From Sphingobacterium micropteri (GTDB taxonomy: Bacteria; Bacteroidota; Bacteroidia; Sphingobacteriales; Sphingobacteriaceae): 64,000 nucleotides of DNA. The stretch lies in the NCBI RefSeq assembly GCF_014692515.1, contig NZ_JACOIK010000016.1, positions 1 through 64,000 of the forward strand, given 5' to 3'. Below, in pieces: positions 21,534 through 30,650 of this stretch; within the stretch, counting starts at the first letter, position 1; each line of letters starts with the position of its first letter. Under the pieces are notes generated by a model. The model was not told the origin of the DNA. It was given only the letters and a program-made list of their open reading frames with translations, and made no database searches. A program made the position numbers and the translations under genes.

Positions 21534-22385
21534 ATGGCAAAATATAAGAAACCTGTTAGAAGAGGTGCTAAAGCAAATGATGCGGAACGCAAGAAATATT
21601 TAATTTGGAGCATAGTTGTGCCCCTATGTATATTGATTGGCTTTGCCTTTTTATATTATAGAACGGATTTTTCTTATACATTAAAAAGCTGGATTTTACC
21701 GGAGGAATCGCCGGACACGCATACGGCCAGCGAACATGAAAAACGCAATAGGAAGTTGATGGTAGACCATGATAGTTATGTGTATGGTATCGATATATCC
21801 CAATACCAAGGCGATATTAGTTGGATAGATATCAATACTATATATGATCAAATACCGATCGACTTTGTGTTTATTCGTGCCACAATGGGAGAGAAGGCAA
21901 CGGATAAACGTTTCGCAGTGAACTGGAAAGCAGCGCAAAGTAGAACAAAATTACGGGGTGCCTATCACTATTTCCGGCCAAATGAAAACTCCATTCGCCA
22001 GGCACGTAACTTTATCAGCGTCGTCAAACTGAGACCCGGCGATCTACCCCCCGTTTTGGATATAGAGGAGCGTCCTCGAAAACAACCGATGGATTCCCTA
22101 AAAGTGGGATTAAAGAGGTGGCTGAATACGGTAGAAAAACACTACGGAATCCAACCCATTATCTATTCCGGAGATAGCTATTTCACAGATTTTTTAGAAA
22201 AGGAATTTTCGGATTATGTGTTGTGGATAGCGAATTATAATTTTTGGGTGAATAAGCCCAAAAAACATTGGGACTTTTGGCAATTCTCCGAACGCGGCTA
22301 CGTACGGGGCATAAAAGGCTATGTAGACTTGAACATGTTTAAGGGGACTATCGAAGAGTTAGAAGAACTAACCCTTCCCTATTAA
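21534..22385 (+). CDS. GH25 lysozyme-like glycoside hydrolase, membrane-anchored
   Basis: This 283-residue protein has a basic cytoplasmic start, one membrane anchor (about 22-43, LIWSIVVPLCILIGFAFLYY) and a periplasmic GH25 domain (about 80-275). Typical motifs are YGIDISQYQGDISW, FVFIRATMG, GAYHYFRP, the catalytic-type PPVLDIEE, and WQFSERGYVRGIKGYVDLN. GH25 enzymes cleave the glycan of peptidoglycan. It lies just right of tRNA-Ser and outside the att repeats, so it is chromosomal and not the lysin of the element. Its last four bases overlap the convergent CorC gene. Confidence 0.92.
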   Translation: MAKYKKPVRRGAKANDAERKKYLIWSIVVPLCILIGFAFLYYRTDFSYTLKSWILPEESPDTHTASEHEKRNRKLMVDHDSYVYGIDISQYQGDISWIDINTIYDQIPIDFVFIRATMGEKATDKRFAVNWKAAQSRTKLRGAYHYFRPNENSIRQARNFISVVKLRPGDLPPVLDIEERPRKQPMDSLKVGLKRWLNTVEKHYGIQPIIYSGDSYFTDFLEKEFSDYVLWIANYNFWVNKPKKHWDFWQFSERGYVRGIKGYVDLNMFKGTIEELEELTLPY

Positions 22386-23707
22386 TCCTCGTTTTCGTTG
22401 ATGTGGTTTGTTAAAATAAAAGGAATATTCACGAGAACCTTGTCTATTCGGTGGCCGTCCATATCAATGACTTCCAGTTTATAGTCTTTAAAGTGGATAA
22501 ATTCTCCTTCTTCCGGCACATGATCTAAGGTAAGGAATACCAATCCGCCTAAAGTAGTGATGTTAGAGATATCATCTTCCTCTTCTTCGCTTAACTCGAT
22601 TTGGAAAAAATCCAAAAAATCATCCAGCTGTGTTCTGCCATCAATAATATAGGAGCCGTCTTCGCGTTTGCGGATAGCGCTATCTGAACGTTCTTCTCCG
22701 TTATTCATGTCGCCGAAAAGCTGACGTACAATGTCTTTTATAGACACAATGCCCTGCGGAATACCATACTCGTCAATCACGACGGCTAATTGTGCTTTGC
22801 CGCTCCTTAGCGTGTTTAGAATGTTGTAAGCTGATGTATTTTCGTTAACAAATGGAATGGGTTTTACCAGTGCTTGCAAGTCTATAGGCTTATTATCGAT
22901 ATATTTTTTTAGAAAAGTTTTGACATGGATAATACCTTTTACTTGGTCGAAACTACCATCTACCACCGGGAATTCGGTATGTTCAGACTGCCGGATAATA
23001 TTCTTATTGTCTTCAAAAGTATTTTGCAGATCCAGACAATCAATATCTGAACGGTGTACCATTAGGTTAATGGCGCGTTTATCACCCAACACGAGTAAAC
23101 GATCGACAAAATCATGTTCGAAATTCTCAATGACACCGCTGGTTACGCCTTCGTCAACCAATGCTTTGATTTCCTCTTCCGTAACGGTATTCTTCGAAAC
23201 CTTGATATTCAATAACCGAACTAGGGCATCTGTCGAAATACTTAACAGCCAAACAAAGGGTTTAACGAATTTACTTAAAAACAGCATCGGTGTGGCGATA
23301 ATGGAGGCGTATTTCTCCGGGATAGCCATTCCTATGCGCTTAGGAACTAGTTCACCAATAACCAGCGAAAGATAAGTAATAGCAAGCACCACCACAATGA
23401 TCGCTACTTGTTGGCTATAAGGTGCCAGAAAAGCTATTTGGCTAAATACAGTGGCAAGATAGGTGGAAATAGTTCCTCCACTAAAAAAACCGGTAAGGAT
23501 ACCGATTAGCGTAATACCAATCTGGATAGTAGATAAAAACTGGTTAGGATTTTCTTTTAAATTTAAAGCTACTTGGGCAGACTTGTTGTTTTTATCTGCC
23601 GCCGCCTGAAGGCGGGCCTTTCGACTTGACACAATTGCAATTTCGGAAGCAGATAATATTCCATTAAATATAATTAACGTTATTATAATAATAATCTCTG
23701 TCAGCAT
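22382..23707 (-). CDS. hemolysin/CorC family membrane protein (CNNM-CBS)
   Basis: This 441-residue protein has an N-terminal DUF21/CNNM domain with four membrane segments (about 1-150, starting EIIIIITLIIFNGILSASEI). Two CBS domains follow (about 205-325, including VHRSDIDCLDL and VVIDEYGIPQGIVSIKDIV), then a C-terminal CorC_HlyC domain (about 345-430). Relatives take part in Mg or Co homeostasis; 'hemolysin' is a historical name. It is monocistronic and convergent with the GH25 gene. Family and full length are clear, the transported ion is not. Confidence 0.92.
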   Translation of the reverse strand: MLTEIIIIITLIIFNGILSASEIAIVSSRKARLQAAADKNNKSAQVALNLKENPNQFLSTIQIGITLIGILTGFFSGGTISTYLATVFSQIAFLAPYSQQVAIIVVVLAITYLSLVIGELVPKRIGMAIPEKYASIIATPMLFLSKFVKPFVWLLSISTDALVRLLNIKVSKNTVTEEEIKALVDEGVTSGVIENFEHDFVDRLLVLGDKRAINLMVHRSDIDCLDLQNTFEDNKNIIRQSEHTEFPVVDGSFDQVKGIIHVKTFLKKYIDNKPIDLQALVKPIPFVNENTSAYNILNTLRSGKAQLAVVIDEYGIPQGIVSIKDIVRQLFGDMNNGEERSDSAIRKREDGSYIIDGRTQLDDFLDFFQIELSEEEEDDISNITTLGGLVFLTLDHVPEEGEFIHFKDYKLEVIDMDGHRIDKVLVNIPFILTNHINENED

Positions 23708-23796
23708 AAAGCCTGTTTTATGCTCTAAAATACGAATTCTTTTCTAGCGTTGTATATTCTAATAAAAAAAATCAGGATATAGGGTGTTTCGAAAAT

Positions 23797-23841
23797 AAGC
23801 AAACGTTTGCTTTGATATGTGGCTTTTATATATTAATTTAT
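23797..23841 (+). promoter_or_regulatory. LacI-type operator overlapping the promoter of the kinase gene
   Basis: AAGCAAACGTTTGCTT (23797-23812) is a perfect 16-bp palindrome with the central CG typical of LacI/GalR-family operators. Its right edge overlaps TTTG (23811-23814), which is followed after 19 bases by TAATTTAT (23834-23841), a fair -7 box. Repressor binding would block the promoter. Confidence 0.65.
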
Positions 23842-23872
23842 TTATAGATATTGCCAACGTTTAGCATAATTT

Positions 23873-25018
23873 ATGTTAAATTTTTTAAATTTTCCAATGT
23901 CTGAATTAAATAATAATAATATTTTAAGCGCTGCATCTCATTTTGATATAGAAGGAGATATTATGCATATTGAACGTTTCGGATCAGGGCATATCAATGA
24001 TACTTACCGGGTGAAAACAGCTGTCCGAAGTTATCTGTTTCAGCGAATTAATGATCAGATTTTTGCGGATGTAGCGGGATTGATGGAAAATACCCGAGTC
24101 GTGCTGCACCATCTGAAACATAAATTAGCACATCTCGGGCGAGAAAAGGTAGAGAAATCCACGTTAACATTAATACCAACCGATGAGGGGAAATGGTATT
24201 ATCAAGATGAAAATGATTGCTTTTGGCGGATGTTTATCTTGTTGGAAGGAACTAAAAGTTACGATATTGTAGAAACAGAAGCACAAGCATATGCGGGAGG
24301 AAAGGCGTTTGGTGAGTTTCAGAAACAGCTGTCCGATCTTGATCCAAGCAAATTGGTGGAGATCTTACCTAATTTTCATAACATCGACTTCCGGATCGGT
24401 AATTTGCGTAACGCTATAAAAGATAATGTTGCAGGTCGTGTCGGAGAAGTACAAGATATACTGCATTATATATTGCAGCGGGAAGAACAGATGCGTACCA
24501 TTTTATGGATGGGAAACAATGGGGATTTGCCTTTACGTATTACGCATAACGATACGAAATTCAATAATGTTTTGCTGGATGAACATGATCGTGTACAGTG
24601 TGTAATTGATTTAGATACCGTAATGCCGGGGTATGTAGCCTACGATTTTGGAGACGCTATTCGCACCATTATCAATTCGGCAGCAGAGGATGAACCGGAT
24701 ACGGCAAAAATAATATTGAATATTCCGTTATTTAGAGCCTATGCGCAAGGATATATGAGCGAAGCCTGCGTTTTTTTAACGGAAAAGGAGATGACATCGT
24801 TACTCCATGGCGTATTTTTGCTGCCTTTTATGCAGGCGGTTCGTTTTTTGACGGATTATTTAAATGGGAATACCTATTATAAAATACATTATCCTACACA
24901 TAATTTGGTTAGGACGAGAGCACAACTTAAATTAGTGCAAGAAATGGAATTGCATCAAGAGGAGCTTACTGCTATTTTGGAAGAAAGTGTTCAGGTGCGG
25001 AAAACCGTTAAGAAGTGA
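23873..25018 (+). CDS. APH-family phosphotransferase, N-acetylhexosamine 1-kinase-like
   Basis: This 381-residue protein (or 373 from the ATG at 23897) has the aminoglycoside-phosphotransferase/choline-kinase fold. It shows a nucleotide loop RFGSGHINDTYRVKT, the catalytic ITHNDTKFNNVLLD (HNDxKxxN) and the metal-binding VIDLDTVMPGYVAYDFGD. The pattern is closest in memory to NahK-like sugar 1-kinases rather than to antibiotic-resistance enzymes, so phosphorylation of a hexosamine is the likely reaction. A LacI-type palindrome over the promoter supports sugar control. The CBM9-like gene follows 27 bases later. Substrate is inference. Confidence 0.8.
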   Translation: MLNFLNFPMSELNNNNILSAASHFDIEGDIMHIERFGSGHINDTYRVKTAVRSYLFQRINDQIFADVAGLMENTRVVLHHLKHKLAHLGREKVEKSTLTLIPTDEGKWYYQDENDCFWRMFILLEGTKSYDIVETEAQAYAGGKAFGEFQKQLSDLDPSKLVEILPNFHNIDFRIGNLRNAIKDNVAGRVGEVQDILHYILQREEQMRTILWMGNNGDLPLRITHNDTKFNNVLLDEHDRVQCVIDLDTVMPGYVAYDFGDAIRTIINSAAEDEPDTAKIILNIPLFRAYAQGYMSEACVFLTEKEMTSLLHGVFLLPFMQAVRFLTDYLNGNTYYKIHYPTHNLVRTRAQLKLVQEMELHQEELTAILEESVQVRKTVKK

Positions 25019-25045
25019 GGAAGTTAAGAAGATTAAAACAGAAAA

Positions 25046-25687
25046 ATGATGATCAGCCTAAAGGTACCTTACCGTGATATCGTATTAGAAGATTTTACCT
25101 ATTATGCTTTAAGCCAACAAATGAAGAGATTGCCATGGCAGCCTATAATACAGGTAAATTGGGAGGAGTTCCCATATAAACCGGAAGTATATTTTCAAGT
25201 GGCACACGATAATCAACGGATATTTATCCACTATAGCGTCCAGGAGGAATTTTTGAAGGCACAATACGTTCGTATTAATGAAGCTGTATGGGAAGATAGC
25301 TGTGTAGAGTTTTTTGTTTCTTTTGACGGAAACGTGAGTTATTATAACATCGAGTTCAATATATTAGGAACAGGATTGATAGGAGTGGGTTCTCGAATAA
25401 AGAAGGAAAGGAAACGCCTTGATCCAGAGGTAATCGCAAAAATTCAGTCGACTACAACGGTTGTCAATGCAGGTGGAAGAAAAAAATGGAATATTATACT
25501 GGTGATTCCAACGGATGTATTTGTAAAAGATAAAATCGAGTGCTTAGGAGGGATTACCGCACACGGTAATTTTTACAAATGCGGTGATGGTCTGCCGACC
25601 CCACATTTTCTCTCCTGGAATAAAATAGAGCACCCCATACCAAATTTCCATTTACCGGACTTTTTTGGAGAAATACAATTCCAATAA
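25046..25687 (+). CDS. carbohydrate-binding family 9-like protein
   Basis: This 213-residue protein matches the CBM9-like beta-sandwich domain of Bacteroidota proteins. Visible hallmarks are WQPIIQVNWEEFPYKPEVYF, then VWEDSCVEFFVSFDGNVSYY, NIEFNILGTGLIGVGS and a final WNKIEHPIPNFHLPDFFGEI. No signal peptide is present, so it may act in the cytosol or be the second product of the sugar-kinase operon. CBM9-like domains bind sugar reducing ends. Its place 27 bases after the kinase gene suggests that both handle the same sugar (inference). Confidence 0.82.
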   Translation: MMISLKVPYRDIVLEDFTYYALSQQMKRLPWQPIIQVNWEEFPYKPEVYFQVAHDNQRIFIHYSVQEEFLKAQYVRINEAVWEDSCVEFFVSFDGNVSYYNIEFNILGTGLIGVGSRIKKERKRLDPEVIAKIQSTTTVVNAGGRKKWNIILVIPTDVFVKDKIECLGGITAHGNFYKCGDGLPTPHFLSWNKIEHPIPNFHLPDFFGEIQFQ

Positions 25688-25796
25688 AAGGTTAATTTGA
25701 ATTATTTAAGCTGCGATAGCAAAGTTGAAAAGAAACGTAAGTCTAAAATTGTAAAAATAGGACAGGATGAATAGTTTAAAAACTAAAATTTTAATA

Positions 25797-26255
25797 ATGC
25801 AACAAATAAAATATCTTTATTTTGTATTATGTTTGGCTATTATCCTTTTTACAGGGTGTGATAAAGGAAGTGATAATACTGATGGAGAGCTCAGCATCGA
25901 TAGATTGGAGTCAATTTCCCTAAAGAGTGGAGGAGAGGAAACCTCCATTCAACTTGCTCATAGTAATTGGATAATTACATCCATAGTTGATAAAAGTAAT
26001 AATGAAAGAATTAAAGGAGTTGTTTCGAGCCTTGATGACCAGATTATTGCTGAAGATAAATTTTTGTCTCTTAACGGTTTGGGAAAGCTTGGAGCGAAAT
26101 TTGACAATAAGGGCTTTTTAATCACACGAGAGATACCTACACGATTAAAGATAAAAGTGGAAGAAAATAAAAGTGGAAAAGATTTTGTATTTGCAATTGT
26201 AATTGAAACGGATAATGTTCCTACGGAATTTGTATTTGAACAAAAGCCTCAATAG
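25797..26255 (+). CDS. small putative lipoprotein
   Basis: I place the start at the ATG at 25797 because the product then begins with a lipoprotein signal (MQQIKYLYFVLCLAIILFTG followed by C21); an upstream in-frame ATG exists at 25767. The mature part of about 130 residues is beta-rich, with SLKSGGEETSIQLAHSNWII and a closing VPTEFVFEQKP, resembling a single BACON-like or Ig-like domain. The function is unknown. It stands alone between the CBM9-like gene and the convergent PLP enzyme. Confidence 0.65.
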   Translation: MQQIKYLYFVLCLAIILFTGCDKGSDNTDGELSIDRLESISLKSGGEETSIQLAHSNWIITSIVDKSNNERIKGVVSSLDDQIIAEDKFLSLNGLGKLGAKFDNKGFLITREIPTRLKIKVEENKSGKDFVFAIVIETDNVPTEFVFEQKPQ

Positions 26256-26270
26256 GAATAGAATCTTCTT

Positions 26271-27134
26271 CTACAAATACCCTAAAAGACCGGTTAATCC
26301 TCCGGTATGAATGGTCAAGATTTTCGAACCTTTAGCAAAGTAATCCTTCGCAATCAAATCATGTAGAGCATAATAGAGCTTGCCGGTATAGGTAGGTTCT
26401 ATCATGATGCCCGTTTGCTGGCAGAAAGTCTGGATAAAGGCTTGCAGTTTGGCATTGCTCTTTGCATAACCTCCGAAATGATAGTCCACGTGCAGAGTAA
26501 CTTGAAGAGGATCTGCATGTAGTTTTCTTAGCTCTTCGTAGATAAATTCACCGCCTTTCAATACAGGTATGCCGTGTAATTGCATAGCATTATTCCCCAA
26601 TGCCAGCCCAGCCAAGGTTGTGCCTGTGCCGCAGGCACAAAAACAGTGGTCGTATACGCCCTGTATTTCTTCCAATAAATCCTTTACTCCCCAAGCTCCC
26701 TTTTCGCCATAACCACCCTCATCGATGAAATACGCATTATCCCGATGACCAAAATGTTTTTCAAACAAAGCCGGCTTATTTCTGTAGCTTTCACGGTCGA
26801 CAAAGTGCAGCTGCATTCCGAAGAGTTTACAGAGTGCCAAAACCGGATTTTGTACTCCTTCTCCACGTACGAAACCTACGGTTTGAAACCGGAATTTGGC
26901 TCCGGCACAAGCTGTTGCCAACAAGTGGTTGGACCAGGCACCTCCGAATGTGACCAATATTTTTTTGTTCGTTAGAAGAGCCTCTTTTAACGGATATTTC
27001 AGTTTCCGCCACTTATTACCGGATATATAGGGATGTATAAGGTCATCTCGTTTAACGAATACTCGAACACCGTGCTCTTCATAAAACGGAAGGACAATCT
27101 GTTCTTCGGGGCTGTAAAAATCAAAATCCAACAT
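26271..27134 (-). CDS. PLP-dependent ACC deaminase / D-cysteine desulfhydrase family protein
   Basis: This 287-residue protein belongs to the fold-type II PLP enzymes. It shows VFVKRDDLIHPYISGNKWRK with the PLP lysine in the SGNKWRKL motif, FGGAWSNHLLATA, the phosphate-binding ACGTGTTLAG and a C-terminal HTGGLTGLLGY. Family members degrade D-cysteine or 1-aminocyclopropane-1-carboxylate; the substrate cannot be told from sequence. The gene starts only 51 bases from the divergent pseudouridine synthase gene, so their promoters overlap. Confidence 0.88.
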   Translation of the reverse strand: MLDFDFYSPEEQIVLPFYEEHGVRVFVKRDDLIHPYISGNKWRKLKYPLKEALLTNKKILVTFGGAWSNHLLATACAGAKFRFQTVGFVRGEGVQNPVLALCKLFGMQLHFVDRESYRNKPALFEKHFGHRDNAYFIDEGGYGEKGAWGVKDLLEEIQGVYDHCFCACGTGTTLAGLALGNNAMQLHGIPVLKGGEFIYEELRKLHADPLQVTLHVDYHFGGYAKSNAKLQAFIQTFCQQTGIMIEPTYTGKLYYALHDLIAKDYFAKGSKILTIHTGGLTGLLGYL

Positions 27135-27135
27135 A

Positions 27136-27181
27136 TACTTTTGCCAAAGTTAGTAGATTTTAAAGGATTTCGATACTTTTG
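27136..27181 (+). promoter_or_regulatory. two -7-type boxes ahead of the pseudouridine synthase gene
   Basis: TACTTTTG occurs twice, at 27136-27143 and 27174-27181, both matching TAnnTTTG. The first leaves a leader of about 35 bases. The second would put the transcript start at or just before the ATG at 27186, a possible leaderless mRNA. No clear TTTG lies at -33 of either. Confidence 0.5.
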
Positions 27182-27185
27182 CGTG

Positions 27186-28220
27186 ATGGCAGAAGATTTA
27201 GATATACATGAGCAGGACGAGCGGGAGCTTTTCGAACATTATCGGATTGAAGCCGATAAAGGGCAAGCGCTGTTGCGGTTGGATAAGTTCTTGATGAATA
27301 GAGTGGAGAATACCTCCCGAAGCCGTATTCAAAATGCCATTGACGCTGAGACCGTCTTTGTAAACGGGAAATTGGCAAAAGCGAGTTATAAAGTAAAGCC
27401 TTTGGACGTGGTCACGATGGTTTTGCCAGACCCACCTCGTGATACCGAAGTTTATCCCGAAAATATATCCCTAGATATTATTTATGAGGACGACGACCTA
27501 TTACTGGTAAATAAGGAAGCAGGTATGGTCGTTCATCCCGGTTATAACAATTATACCTGTACCCTCGTCAATGCATTGACATACCACCTAAGCCAATTGC
27601 CTACCTTGCCAGGCAATACTGGACGTCCTGGTTTAGTACATCGGATTGATAAAGATACTTCGGGCTTGTTGGTGATTGCTAAAAATGAATGGGCGATGAC
27701 CTTTTTAGCAAAACAGTTTTTTGATCATACAATAAATCGAAAATACATAGCGTTAGTTTGGGGAGATATAGCGGAGGATGGTACAATATCTGGTTATATA
27801 GGGAGGAATGCTAAAGATCGTCGGATAATGGAATTATACGATGATCCTGAAAAGGGTAAATGGTCCGTTACGCACTATAAGGTATTGGAGCGCTTAGGGT
27901 ATGTCACTTTGCTAGCATGTGAGTTGGAAACAGGACGTACTCACCAAATCCGAGCACATCTAAAGTCTATTGGGCATCCGCTGTTCGCGGATGAATCCTA
28001 CGGTGGAGATAAGATTTTAAAAGGGACGATGTTTAATAAATATAAGCAATTTATAAACAACTGTTTTGAGTTGTTGCCTCGGCAGGCATTACATGCGGAA
28101 TCTTTGGGTTTTGTTCATCCTCGCACCAAAGAATCGATGTATTTTGAAGTGCCTCTTCCTCCCGATTTTCAGGCTGTTTTAGAAAAATGGCGTTCTTATA
28201 TTACGGTGGCGGACCGATAA
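27186..28220 (+). CDS. rluD: RluA-family 23S rRNA pseudouridine synthase
   Basis: I choose the ATG at 27186 (344 residues), since upstream codons overlap the divergent gene and lack family sequence. The protein has an acidic start, an S4 RNA-binding domain (about 28-95, LLRLDKFLMNRVENTSRSRI) and the RluA catalytic domain. Its motifs are LVHRIDKDTSGLLVIAKNEW with the catalytic Asp, KYIALVWGD, and GRTHQIRAHLKSIGHPLFAD. RluD-type enzymes modify uridines in helix 69 of 23S rRNA. The assignment to RluD rather than RluC is likely but not certain. Confidence 0.9.
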   Translation: MAEDLDIHEQDERELFEHYRIEADKGQALLRLDKFLMNRVENTSRSRIQNAIDAETVFVNGKLAKASYKVKPLDVVTMVLPDPPRDTEVYPENISLDIIYEDDDLLLVNKEAGMVVHPGYNNYTCTLVNALTYHLSQLPTLPGNTGRPGLVHRIDKDTSGLLVIAKNEWAMTFLAKQFFDHTINRKYIALVWGDIAEDGTISGYIGRNAKDRRIMELYDDPEKGKWSVTHYKVLERLGYVTLLACELETGRTHQIRAHLKSIGHPLFADESYGGDKILKGTMFNKYKQFINNCFELLPRQALHAESLGFVHPRTKESMYFEVPLPPDFQAVLEKWRSYITVADR

Positions 28221-28242
28221 GTTTTAATAGAGAAAAATTTTT

Positions 28243-29103
28243 ATGTCTTTACAATATATCAACTTCGATGGGCAGCTTATTGCCGAAAATCAACAAATAG
28301 CAACGATCGATAACAGGGCACTGCGCTACGGTGACGGGCTGTTTGAAACTATGTTGTGGAAGGATGGCGATATCAGGTTTTTAGATCTCCATATCAAACG
28401 TTTACAACAGGGAATGCAGACGTTGCAACTAGAGGAATACACCAAGTTTGATGCCTTTTTTATCCGCGCTAAAACCGAAGAACTGATCAGAAAAAATAAT
28501 ATGCTCGGACAACAGGTACGTGTGCGATTCGTCATTTTCCGTGCAGGTGGCGGAACATATGCGCCGGAAACCAATAAACCCGTATATGTTATTCAGGTCT
28601 CACAGATGCCGTCCGTATTACGGGATAAAAAATTAGGGCTTATTGTTGATTTATATACCGATTTTAAAAAACCTTATAGTGATTTATCACATCTTAAATC
28701 AAATAATGCCTTGATTTATGTGATGGCGGGCTTATACAAAAAGAAATTTGCTTTCGATGAAGTATTCATTTTGAATCAAGAGGGAAATCTATGTGAAGGC
28801 TTAATATCCAATATCTTTATATACTATGATAAGACACTGTACACGCCGGCTTTAACAGAAGGATGTGTGGAAGGTGTAATGCGAAGCGTCGTGATGGAAA
28901 TGGCGGCTCATGAAGGTATTCCCGTGGTCGAAGCTCAGATAAGCCCCGAAATCATGAAAGAAGCGGACGAGATTTTCTGTACAAATGCCGTTCAAGGTGT
29001 GCAATGGGTGATGGGTTACAAGCAGAAACGTTATTTCAATAAAATATCACGTATTCTTCAAGAAAAGCTACAAACTTGGGGTGAAGAAGCAAACGACAAT
29101 TAA
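28243..29103 (+). CDS. class IV aminotransferase (aminodeoxychorismate lyase / BCAT-like)
   Basis: This 286-residue protein is a fold-type IV PLP enzyme. Family motifs are NRALRYGDGLFETMLWKDGD, a lysine in the LKSNNALIYVMAG stretch, EVFILNQEGNLCEGLISNIF and ALTEGCVEGVMRSVV. Relatives are 4-amino-4-deoxychorismate lyase (PabC, folate pathway), D-amino acid and branched-chain aminotransferases; short length and the GDGLFET start favour the PabC-like group. It lies 22 bases after the pseudouridine synthase gene and overlaps the convergent permease by four bases. Confidence 0.87.
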   Translation: MSLQYINFDGQLIAENQQIATIDNRALRYGDGLFETMLWKDGDIRFLDLHIKRLQQGMQTLQLEEYTKFDAFFIRAKTEELIRKNNMLGQQVRVRFVIFRAGGGTYAPETNKPVYVIQVSQMPSVLRDKKLGLIVDLYTDFKKPYSDLSHLKSNNALIYVMAGLYKKKFAFDEVFILNQEGNLCEGLISNIFIYYDKTLYTPALTEGCVEGVMRSVVMEMAAHEGIPVVEAQISPEIMKEADEIFCTNAVQGVQWVMGYKQKRYFNKISRILQEKLQTWGEEANDN

Positions 29104-30539
29104 AACGGATTTACTTTGTTCTTATTGCGTTGCACCAAGCGGTAGCTAATGTATAATAGCAGTAACCAAATGGGGATCAATTCGACGGATATTTTTAATC
29201 CCGTATACCACATCATGACCAATACACCCGACAAGAAGAAAAGGGATATATAATTACTGATAGGATAAAAGAGGGTTGGAAACAATGATGTTTCCAATCG
29301 CTCGGTTATCTTTCTTTTGAAGAAAATATGGGTTAAGCATATCATAATCCAGTTGATGACTAGGGAGGACACGACTAAACTCATTAACACTTCCAGTGCG
29401 CGTTCTGGCATTATTTTATTGATGACGATACATATCGCAACAAGTGCTGCGGAAACTAAAATCGCGTTGACGGGCGAATGGTGTTTATTCAGCTTCGTCA
29501 GAAACTTAGGTGCGTTACCTTGTTCGGCTAGACCAAAGAGCATACGCGAATTACTATATACACAACTATTGTATACAGATAGCGCCGCTGTCAGCACAAT
29601 AATATTCAACGCATTGGCGATGATATTGGTGAAATAATAGGTAGTGTCGAAAAGTTCGAATTGTAAGCCTTTTAAACTGGCAAATACTTCTACAAAAGGA
29701 CTTGTTTCAGGGGTAATGTTACGCCACGGCATGAGTGAAAACAATACTAATAACGATCCAATATAAAAAATAAGGATACGCCATAATACTTGATTTGTTG
29801 CTTTCGGTATGTTCTTTTCTGGATTTTCAGCTTCGGCAGCGGTGATGCCCACTAACTCTAATCCACCAAAAGAAAACATAATCATGACCAATGCTGCTAA
29901 AAGCCCTTGGTAAGCACCGCTTTCATTGCTGGACAGCCAGCCTTTGGGAAAGAAACCACCATCATTTGTCAAGTTTTGCACCGTCGCTTGTTCTCCACCT
30001 TTTCCACTGAGCAATAGATAGCAACCAAAAATGATCATCGCGATAATAGCTACCACCTTGATAATAGAAAACCAGAATTCTGTTTCACCGTATACTTTTA
30101 CCGAAGCTAGATTAAGTGTGTTGATTACAATAAAGAAAAACAAGCTGGATACCCATAATGGGATCTCTGGCCACCAAAATTGCACATAATGTCCGATGGC
30201 TGTCAGCTCAGCCATACTAACTAATAAATACAGAACCCAATAGTTCCAGCCAGAGGCATATCCGGCAAAGGATCCCCAATATTTATTGGCAAAATAGCTG
30301 AAACTACCCGAAACGGGTTCATGCACCACCATCTCGCCCAATTGCCGCATAATAAAAAAGGCAATGATTCCCGCGATGGCATAGCCTAGTATAACCGATG
30401 GGCCCGCCAGAACGGCCGCTTGTCCCACCCCTAGAAAAAGACCGGTGCCAATGGCACCTCCTAAAGCTATTAATTGGATATGTCTGTTGCTTAGCCCTCG
30501 CTTAAGCTGTTTGTTATCTTCTGGCGTATTTGTTTTCAA
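29100..30539 (-). CDS. APC-family amino acid permease
   Basis: This 479-residue protein has about 12 membrane segments and the amino-acid permease signature: LSNRHIQLIALGGAIGTGLF, LGEMVVHEPVSGSFSYFANK, and the substrate-region FSFGGLELVGITAAEAENPE. It resembles the AroP/PheP/CycA-type proton-coupled importers of gamma-proteobacteria, so uptake of an aromatic or small neutral amino acid is likely; the substrate is not determinable. It is monocistronic and reads toward the aminotransferase gene. Confidence 0.9.
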   Translation of the reverse strand: MKTNTPEDNKQLKRGLSNRHIQLIALGGAIGTGLFLGVGQAAVLAGPSVILGYAIAGIIAFFIMRQLGEMVVHEPVSGSFSYFANKYWGSFAGYASGWNYWVLYLLVSMAELTAIGHYVQFWWPEIPLWVSSLFFFIVINTLNLASVKVYGETEFWFSIIKVVAIIAMIIFGCYLLLSGKGGEQATVQNLTNDGGFFPKGWLSSNESGAYQGLLAALVMIMFSFGGLELVGITAAEAENPEKNIPKATNQVLWRILIFYIGSLLVLFSLMPWRNITPETSPFVEVFASLKGLQFELFDTTYYFTNIIANALNIIVLTAALSVYNSCVYSNSRMLFGLAEQGNAPKFLTKLNKHHSPVNAILVSAALVAICIVINKIMPERALEVLMSLVVSSLVINWIMICLTHIFFKRKITERLETSLFPTLFYPISNYISLFFLSGVLVMMWYTGLKISVELIPIWLLLLYISYRLVQRNKNKVNPF

Positions 30540-30607
30540 TTGTTCTCGCTAAAGTTATGTTGTTTAGTTATAGGTGAAGCACGACCTATTGCAACGTAAA
30601 AATAATA

Positions 30608-30632
30608 AAACCGCTGATATTACAGCGGCTTT
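30608..30632 (-). terminator. rho-independent terminator
   Basis: CCGCTG (30611-30616) and CAGCGG (30623-30628) form a stem that extends through flanking AAA/TTT pairs. On the minus strand it is followed by TTTTATTATTTT, so it ends the MuiA-like gene transcript. Confidence 0.85.
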
Positions 30633-30650
30633 ATTACATTTAATCCATAT

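Noticed and set aside
21534..22385. GH25 lysozyme as the endolysin of the element
   Set aside because: It lies outside the right att repeat, on the intact side of tRNA-Ser, and has a membrane anchor typical of chromosomal cell-wall enzymes.
23873..25018. Aminoglycoside resistance gene
   Set aside because: The fold family is right but the pattern fits sugar kinases, the neighbour is a carbohydrate-binding protein and the promoter has a LacI-type operator.
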